From contig NC_077222.1 in NCBI RefSeq assembly GCF_024763615.1, forward strand, positions 48,794,001 to 48,858,000: a stretch of 64,000 bases of DNA. The letters are read 5' to 3'. The first letter of the stretch is position 1. Every line of letters starts with the position of its first letter. A program made the translations under genes and the position numbers. Below are positions 56,611-64,000 of this stretch, piece after piece. Under the pieces are notes generated by a model that saw only the letters and a program-made list of their open reading frames with translations, did no database searches and had not been told where the DNA came from. Source of the stretch: Phlebotomus papatasi. Its lineage: Eukaryota > Arthropoda > Insecta > Diptera > Psychodidae.

Positions 56611-57677
56611 TACTGCTCGAACTCAAAGAGAGATCAGTTATATAATCGTCTTTTTTTCAACTTGTCACTATTCTGGAGCTTAAACGGTAAGAGATATCGA
56701 CGTCCAGTCTTCGATGACCCCCAATAAAAAACAAAATCTCTCGACGTTTTTTCTGCCCTCCCCACCTCCCCCTCTATCCCCTCCAAAAACCATGTTTTTT
56801 GGTTTTTCTCAAAATTGGCCCAAACTTTTTCTATGATTTTCGGATATGTTTAAGAGCTAGTCCAGGCGAACATTTCGCCCAAACATATCTATGACCGGAA
56901 AATTCTCCATTTTGAATTATTGAAGGTTAAAGGTCATCCACTGTGGAGGGTCCATTTTTCAACCGATTTGGTTAAATTTGGATTTTTTGGAAAGGTATTG
57001 AAATTCTGAACCCGACTGCATCGCTCATAATCAGTGATGTATCGGGAAAGTAACGGTAATAGCTCTGTTTTACAAAAAAAAACTTTTTCGCACTTTTTTC
57101 AGTTTTTTGATCCATATAAAATTCAAACGGTAACAGATATCAACTTCCGGTCTTCGAAGACCCCTCCTCAAATGACATTATCTCGTACCCAACCACTTTA
57201 TTTTTCCCCCTCCCCTTTCATACGTTCCCTATTCCCCAAAAATAGGTAAAAAATGAGGTTTTTCCAATTTTGCAAAAAATTGGCCCAAGCTTTTTCTATG
57301 ATTTTCGGATATGTTTTAGAGCTAGTCCAGGCGAACATTTCGCCCAAACATACCTATGACCGGAAAATTCGCCATTCTGAATTATTGAAGGTCAAAGGTC
57401 AACCACTTTGGAAGGGTAATTTTTCACTCCATTTGGTTAAATTTGGATTCTTTGGAGAGGTATTGAAATTTCGAACCTGGCTGCATCGGTCTTTATCGGA
57501 TATGAGTCGGTTAAGTACCGATTTTTTGATTTTCATATGCTTTTGTGATATATGAATCAATTTGATCTCTATTAGATCAGTAATACCAAAGATCGTGCAA
57601 AAAAAACTAATTCACGGTGAGCTCTATCTCGTGAGTTTCAGCATTCCGCAATGCTGGGACGCTTTGCCATCTCTGTT
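56611..57677 (+). repeat. Hairpin-ended repeat family, copy e, with an internal direct duplication
   Basis: Starts ACTGCTCGAACTCAAAGAG and ends GCTGGGACGCTTTGCC. An approximately 245-bp block (ATGATTTTCGGATATGTTT, then AGGCGAACATTTCGCCCAAA) occurs twice, at about 56813-57058 and 57284-57530, a 471-bp period. Single-copy versions are in copy a. Confidence 0.7.
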
Positions 57678-57835
57678 TTTTTTTTTACTTTTTTCTATTT
57701 TAAAATTTTAATTTTTGTTCAATGAATTGGTAAAGATCATTTTAATTTTAAAAATTGTAGATCTTCACTGTGATACACTGTGTAAGAGAAATCTTCCAAT
57801 CATTTTATTGAAAATAATTTTAAATGAATTGCACT

Positions 57836-58268
57836 TAGGGTAAGTGTGTCAAATTTCGGCATAGTTGCATGCAAGCGTCAAAGTCAACAAGTTTGAAATG
57901 TAATATTTTAAATTCAAATTGATTTTTTTTATTCTTTCTTCTGAAAGAGTGTTGCTTGGAACCTTGTGAAAAGTTTACCGTCTTTATGTACTCTAAAATC
58001 ATTCTTAATACATTTGAAAATGAATAAAAAAAATATAGACATAGCTTTGGTGGCCTATTTCGACCACCTTCATTCTCAAAGTTCCTTGCCTTTCGGGAAT
58101 TCTTCCAATGTCTTTTTCACGCTATCTCGTTCATCGAAGCTTCATTTTTTGTTATTCTTTTGTATTGTAATCTCTAGAGTACGTAAAATCTAAAAGTTCA
58201 TGGAAATTCGAGGAACAAAAAAGATGTCCGAAATTGAAAGCTGGCCGGAATTTAGCACACTTACCCTA
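57836..58268. mobile_element. 433-bp MITE
   Basis: The ends TAGGGTAAGTGTGTCAAATT and complement TAGGGTAAGTGTGCTAAATT, about 27 bp each. It lies in the intron just downstream of the disordered-protein exon. The end motif mimics a GGTAAGTG splice donor. Confidence 0.8.
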
Positions 58269-58441
58269 GTTTGAAATTCTTTTCACTAAATTGAAAGTGC
58301 AAAGTGAAAAATTTTATTTTACACTTTGATATACGTAAAATCTTTTGAGAGATTACACTCTGCAAATTTATATGGAAAAAATAAATTGGAAGTCTACCAA
58401 AACCCTTTCGGTAAAGAGGTAAAATTGATGAATTGGCTTAC

Positions 58442-61400
58442 CAATTCTGCTGACGCACTTTATCATTGATCTCCGGACAAATTGAGCTTAAGTGGAAGTT
58501 GGTCAAGGAATTGCTGGTGTTTTGGCTAGAACCCTCAGGAATATACAGAGTTGAGTTGGTCGGTGCTAAGTTCTTCAGGGTGTTTGAGTAATTTAGATGA
58601 TGGAGATGGAAAGGATCCTCAGCCGGTGGTAAATGTGGAGAATTAACTCCGAGTGGTACAGAGAAGTAATTTGATGATGGCACAGAAGAGTCATAATTGA
58701 TGTTTGGATGAATTGCCGGTGGAGGAGGTGGATAGAAATCTGGTATTTTGGCATTTGTTCCCTTCTTAACTTTTCCAGGTTGTCCTCCTGCATGGACATT
58801 GTTAAATTTATTGCCCTGGAACATTGGAGAGGAATTTGTGGCTTTCATGTCCCCTTTGTGGGCAGTATAATCCATTGGTGGAAGGCCATTTTGGGGTTTA
58901 TTGAAGTAATAGACATTTTGCTGCTGACTACTGACTTTTGCAGCTGGTGCCTTTCCTGGATACTCAAAGAAGTCATTTTCAGAAAATACAGACATACAAT
59001 TTTGCGTTGGTGGGGCAAAAGTTGTACTTGTGGGTGGATTGAATAAGATATTGCTGTTGTAGTTGATGTCATTATTCAGATCAATTCCTGGAAATAAATT
59101 ACTTCCCGTTGGAGGAAGATCCAATGGAGTTTGATTGTAGTTTTGCTGCGAACTTTTATCCTTCTTGTACCCAATTAGGGATTCAGCTGAATAAATATTG
59201 GAATACTGTTGATTCCCCTTGGAATTATCCGTGTAGGTTTGTTCAGAGAAATTCCCCAGATTATTGACACACTGAAATTGCTTCTTGTCCTTCAGAGATT
59301 TTCTATTACTTTCCTCAGCATTCTTACTATGCTTGCTCTTCTTCCCCTTTTTGCCCTGCTCCACCAAAAGTTGACTCACTGACAGGAAATTACCTCCCGA
59401 CTGCTGTTGATCCTGATATCCATCTATCTGAGGATTTTTATCCTTTTGCATTTCATGGGGAATCACGGCAGATGGCGTTGTAGTGCTCAGAGCTAGATCT
59501 CCATGAAGCGTGGGCAGTGCTGTCTGAGACATAAAATTATGCAATGTTGGAGGCTCCAAGACATTTGACAACTTATTGGGTGACCAGGAGAAATTTTCTT
59601 CTGGCGGATGTGCAAAGAAAACATCAGATTTACTCTTAAGATCGATACTTCCCAGCGCCGGAGGTGGCGGTGGTGGATAGGAAAAGTTCGTAGAGGCATG
59701 ATTGGGAGTATGCGTAAAGTCTAACGGTGGTGGAATTGGGAAATCATTGCTCTTAACCTGGTAATCTGAATTTGTCATCCAGTTGACATTGTGATATTTT
59801 GATTGTTGATTTTGAGCCTTCTTTCCCGGCGATTTTTGCTGTTGCTGAACATTTTGCAATCTTGTGGCTTCCTTCTGTTGATGCTTATTATTACTTTGGG
59901 CCTTTTGACATGGTGGCTTTTGCCCCTGATTCAGATAGAATTGGTAGTTTTTCTGACTATCAAAGTTCTGCTGACGATAATTGGAAGTCTGTAGCGTGGC
60001 ATCAATTGAGAAGGGATTGAGGGTATTATAAGTGGAAGTTGATGTATAAATGGGGGCTGTTTTTGATGAACTACTCGTGAGACAGAACGAAAAATTCGTG
60101 CTGGTATCATTGACCTGCTTAATCCCAACGGGATCGTTGAAAGAGAAGGGATTGTAGGTATTGTATGAATCATTGGGGAATGAGATGTTAAGATTTGTTG
60201 AGGATTTTGCATAGTAACTCGGAGCTGATGTTGTATTGGTCAAAGAGAATGTAAAACTTCCCTGAGCCTTATTACCGCCATCATCCGGAACATTGGGATA
60301 AATTGTGGAAGAAATATTGAGTGGAATGGATAAACCCAGATTGGCATCCATTGCCGGTGGAACTGAATTATTGCTGGATGTTGTAGGGAGAGAAAATGGA
60401 TTGTACAGAGAATCAGCCTTGTAGGATGTACACGGAGCTGTTGAAGTGGTTTTTGTTAGGCTAAAAGTGAATTCGGACTTTGTGGCATTCACAGCTGATG
60501 GAGCCATTTCCGGCAGCAATGGCATTGCTGAGTAACTGGGAAAGACCGTTGAGTTGATCTTACTGCTGCAATTATTTGGCAGTCCATAGTCAAATGTTGA
60601 GAAGGTTTCAGCAAATGAAAGTGATATCTGCGTATCCATTGGTTTTTGTGGAATAGCTCCCATGTCCGTTCTTATCCGGATTGGATTGGAAGTCAGAGAA
60701 GTGTCTGTTGAAAGCTTCTCTGCTGAGTTCTTTTGGGGAGTTTTTTCGAGTGCCTCAGTCGGATAGAGTCCCGTGTAACCACCAAAGAACGACGACAAAT
60801 TATCCAACAGAGCATTATTATTCTCCACTTCCTGATCCTCCTTACTTCCCTCCACCTGACTCCCACTATTCCCTGCATTGCTAGGAGAATCCTCAGATAG
60901 GGTCGTTTCAGGATTCTTTCCCCCTCCGGCCGAAGATACCACCGGAAATGTCATAAGGAAGGCTGCTGTTGGGGACAAACAACCTGGATTTGATCCTCCT
61001 GAAGGCACTTGGAGGCTCGCAAAGATATCATTGGACAGATCTGAATGACTTAGTGGAGCTGATATCTCTTGGGGTTCGGGAATTATCTCATTCACTGGTT
61101 TATCCACCTTCTCACTCTCAATCACCTTATTCTTCGGTTCTTCCCTTTTTTCCTCAACATTCTTAATTTCATCACTTTTTCCCAAATTTTTCTCTACGCC
61201 TTCTTCGATTTTAGGCTTTTTCTTTTTGACTTCTTCAGACTTTTCCTGTGATTTTCTCTTCTCAACCACTTTCTCCACTTTACTTGTCGGCTGCACCTTA
61301 TCTTTCACCCGAAGACGCCTCCGTACAATTCTTTTCTTCTTCTTCACGATAAAATTACTCCTCAGAGCAGGAATCGGAAGTTTCCCAAATGGGATTCTCG

Positions 61401-61601
61401 TTGGAATGGGATGTGGACGTATTTGAATCCACCTACCTTTGACCTTTTTCTTTCCGGCTTTTGGAACCTCCTTGGCTGCGCTTTGCAAATTTCTGGTATT
61501 CACAATTAGCACAGGTTGAGTCTGAGTTTGAACCACTGGAACTGGCAGGAACAGCCCCGTGGCCATGATAGGTGTCGTGAGACTCGTATGGGTGATTGTA
61601 A
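58442..61601 (-). CDS. Large internal exon of an unrecognised disordered, probably nuclear, protein
   Basis: 3.16 kb open on minus. The acceptor TTTTCTTCCAG at 61602 and the donor AATTG then GTAAGC at 58441 frame it. The frame is already open before the first ATG (61566), so this is probably an internal exon; without splicing it would stop at TAA right after TGG. Numbering from 61566: basic region with KKKKRIVRRRLRVK (about 75-88), a likely nuclear localisation signal; Lys/Glu-rich segment (90-160); Ser/Asn/Pro-rich remainder. Three repeats of an FxFxLT motif (366, 438, 492) are each followed 17-34 residues later by (Y/L)NPFS (388, 471, 516). Two poly-Pro runs, one Gln/Asn-rich stretch and KKGKKSKHSK follow. 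No enzymatic domain is visible. Family unknown to me. Confidence 0.75.
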
Positions 61602-61861
61602 CTGGAAGAAAACCAGTAAAATTTTTATGTCAACATTTTGTAAGTTAGATGATACTCAAATTTTTAAATTCTAATTCATTTGAAACACTGCAAAATAGGG
61701 TAATACAATTATTTTTGAACTAATGAACGATGGAATCAATTTAAATTAAATTAATAAAGAATTCTAAGACTTTTCAAACGCACTCAAACTTATCCAAATC
61801 CGTTGGGAAATAAGATCCCTCGAGCCTTTGTAAGGGCCTCGACAGGCCTGAGGATTATCCG

Positions 61862-61944
61862 AGAGACGGCTTAGCGTAATTATATTAAAAAAAATGGTTA
61901 AAGTGCCTTTCCATCATTTTCCACTAAGCCGTCTCTCGGCTTAA
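61862..61944. mobile_element. Short MITE with CCGAGAGACGGCTTA ends
   Basis: CCGAGAGACGGCTTAGCG and, inverted, CTAAGCCGTCTCTCGG about 80 bp apart; same family as 14238-14425. Confidence 0.65.
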
Positions 61945-62660
61945 GGGCAGAATCGCATTGACAGTAAAATGCTTACCGTATACGGTGCTCACCGTATACA
62001 CGAAATATACTTCGTGAACAAAAAAGGGTTTTCTGAAGTGTCTGTAAATGCTTCAATAGGAAACCCCGGAAATATGTTTTTTTTGGAGAGATTTTCTTAT
62101 TGTTTTAGATGGGAAAAGAGAAAAGAACAGGAATAAGAACAAATCTTGCACTCAGGAGCAACTCAACAAGGTTTTCGAAGTCTTTCGTCGCGGTTTCATT
62201 TACACTGTTTGTATCCAATTAGAAACTTTGCCTTGTCTCCATTTGGATTAATTTGTTTCCAATAGAAGCATTTTACGCTCGCATATTTTTCTTGTATTTA
62301 AGAAGTTTTCAAAATATATTTAAAGAATTTTTACTAAACAGTAACATTCTAGAAAAGTCAATGAGCAAATTTATGTAATTCTCTTCAGAAAAATAGGAAC
62401 TTAATGTGTTGAATCTTCTGTCAAAGTTAAAGCGTCTGAAAATGGTTTTGAATTAGGACATTTACCCTACGCCTTGTACACGCCTAGTGGATTTTAGAAA
62501 AAAATTGAGTCCCCGAGATATGGAAGGTTGGAAATTTCAATAGGTCAATGCTTGAATTGTGGTAGAGATCCCAAAGTAACGTAGGTGTTGTTCGATTAAG
62601 ATTTAGAGAAAGTGCCCCCTGCCCCCCCCCCCCCTTTGAATGCGGTAACCTTTTAGTATT

Positions 62661-63110
62661 AGGGCAGAATCACATTGACAGTAAAATGCTCACCGTCACC
62701 GTCAAAGTCCTCACCGTATTTTGTTGATTTACGCATTTTCATTGTAATTTTTACGCAAATTTTCAATTACCGTGTTACATTATCTCATACTTAGTGGCAC
62801 TAGGTGAAAATAATATAAGAAAATTGAAGAAATAAAACGAAAATGCGATAAACGGTGAGTAAAAAAACTGTACGAAAAACTGTAGCAAAAAAATCCTACA
62901 GTTTTTTTTTGCTTACCGTTTATCGCATTTTCGTTTTATTTCTTCAATTTTCTTATACTATTTTCACCTAGTGCCACCGAGTATGAGACAAGGTAATATC
63001 GTAATGGAAAATTTGCGTAAGAATTGCAATGAAAATGCATAAATCAACGAAATACGGTGAGGGCTTTGACGGTGACGGTGAGCATTTTACTGCCAATGTG
63101 ATTCTGCCCT
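62661..63110. mobile_element. 450-bp hairpin MITE, nearly perfect palindrome
   Basis: The ends AGGGCAGAATCACATTG and complement continue inward over more than 200 bp each with few mismatches (for example ATGCTCACCGTCACCGTCAA, GATAAACGGTGAG). The centre is near 62886. The first about 30 bp also occur at 61945. Confidence 0.9.
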
Positions 63111-63196
63111 TAGTTGAGATTCTTAACAATTTCGTCGGTTTGTCCGTCTTGTCGGTCACTCTTTGGAGCTTAATAATTTTCAAACTAAAAGGAATA

Positions 63197-63987
63197 CAGT
63201 GACGGACAAAATTGTACCAATGTTTCAAAATTCTCTATAAAGGATTTAACATCTCAAGTTCTAATTTATATTTTGACTGACACTTTTTTTTATAGAGAGC
63301 TTTATTATAAAGCTACAAATTGTGTCTTATTAGTCTTATTAGTTATCATTCCCTGAAGCTGATCTTGCTTATGATATTGATTTTGATTAGTTTGAAAGGC
63401 TAGCCAATAGTTTAGACCTCGTCGAACGCGATTTTTTCGCCCAAATACAGCAATAAATGGTAATAAACTGTGATTGGAGTCCGGATTTGATAGTCTTAGT
63501 ACTGAATCACGTCTAGATACGTAGTCTGATCTCTGTGATATGGCCTACGTCATGTTTTGCAGCCATTTTGTTGGACAAAAATCCGTTATTGATACACTTT
63601 TTCATATAAGAGCGTATTTTACTCAAATATACCATTACTTAGGCTGTAAGTGAAAAAATTCCGGAAGTGTTCATGCAAAATGCATTAATAACAGCCGGAA
63701 GTTATTATATTAAATTCCTTTTTACGTAAATAGTTCATAAAATAAAATTTTAGAACAAAAAGTAGCGTTTAGGTACAATTGACAAAATTGTACCAATGCT
63801 TCCTTTTTTTAAAAGGCTCTACAAAAATATTAGTAATTCTCCTAAAAAATTCTAATAAGACACAATTTGTAGCTTTATAATAAAGCTCTCTATAAAAAAA
63901 GTGTCAGTCAAAATATAAATTAGATCTTGAGATATTAAATCCTTTATAGAGAATTTTGAAACATTGGTACAATTTTGTCCGGCACTG
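63197..63987. mobile_element. 791-bp Tc1/mariner-type MITE
   Basis: Ends CAGTGACGGACAAAATTGTA and complement CAGTGCCGGACAAAATTGTA, flanked by TA (63195-63196, 63988-63989). The inverted arms are about 150 bp; they include AAAGCTCTCTATAAAAAAAG and complement. No transposase remains. Confidence 0.9.
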
Positions 63988-64000
63988 TATATCGACAAGC

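Larger units (their letters stand above)
53982..58435. other. Region between SOAT and the disordered-protein exon, repeat-filled
   Basis: Three consecutive copies of the hairpin-ended repeat family (54248-57677), a SINE and a MITE account for most of it. The next exon of the minus-strand disordered-protein gene should lie here, but none could be identified. Confidence 0.6.
61602..64000. other. Right-flank intron, MITE-rich
   Basis: Presumed intron of the disordered-protein gene, running off the window. It holds a fragment of the GAGACGGCTTA family at about 61862-61944, a partial copy of the GGGCAGAATC family directly after it (61944-62010), a 14-base C tract near 62622, and two large MITEs. 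Confidence 0.6.

Noticed and set aside
60681..61426. Plus-strand ORFs opposite the disordered-protein exon
   Set aside because: Compositional shadows of Ser/Pro/Lys-rich coding sequence.
62622..62636. Run of 14 C residues
   Set aside because: A simple homopolymer; no structure or function can be argued from it.

Overview
The window is AT-rich nuclear DNA from an insect, most likely a nematoceran fly; a phlebotomine sand fly would fit, but that is inference. The reasons are spliced protein-coding genes with GT-AG introns and Drosophila-like gene content, very AT-rich non-coding DNA, and a dense load of short inverted-repeat DNA transposons. No prokaryotic features, CRISPR arrays or rRNA genes are seen. 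Five genes can be supported, plus one possible extra exon and one doubtful small ORF. Left to right they are: a possible first exon of an unknown minus-strand gene (4882-5035); SSRP1, the HMG-box subunit of FACT (minus, 5473-10901, 4 coding exons); TFIIF alpha/RAP74 (plus, 11335-13033), head to head with SSRP1 across about 430 bp; an MFS sugar transporter of the Tret1-like type (minus, 17013-42512, 4 coding exons, start codon split by an intron); a sterol O-acyltransferase (plus, 47653-53825, 5 coding exons); and a 3.2-kb exon of a large disordered, probably nuclear, protein (minus, 58442-61601) whose gene continues at both ends. SSRP1 and TFIIF alpha both serve RNA polymerase II transcription; the other genes have no obvious functional link. 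The most striking structure is in the 18.7-kb intron of the transporter. It is a giant inverted repeat (about 18179-32610) centred near 28913 with a spacer of about 115 bp. The centre is a head-to-head pair of Tc1/mariner transposase 3' halves. Moving outward, the arms carry a long hairpin MITE and, at their outer ends, a more GC-rich, gene-like fragment present once per arm in inverted orientation. The left arm alone carries two further structures: a complete-ended Ty3/gypsy LTR retrotransposon (23200-28172) and a palindromic array of about 41-bp repeats resembling a Foldback element (about 21340-23030). The LTR element has identical 154-bp LTRs, a TAAT target duplication, a tRNA-Leu-type primer site, and a textbook -1 frameshift signal (GGGAAAC plus a 12-bp stem), but no integrase. 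These asymmetries argue that the palindrome is real rather than an assembly artefact. The remaining non-coding DNA is mostly transposons: many MITEs (several with TTAA or TA duplications), a three-deep nest in the SOAT intron, a tRNA-derived SINE with a 10-bp target duplication, and an apparently undescribed repeat family (5 copies, 1-1.8 kb) bounded by a CTGCTC...GAGCAG hairpin at one end and a GGGACGCTTTGCC motif at the other.
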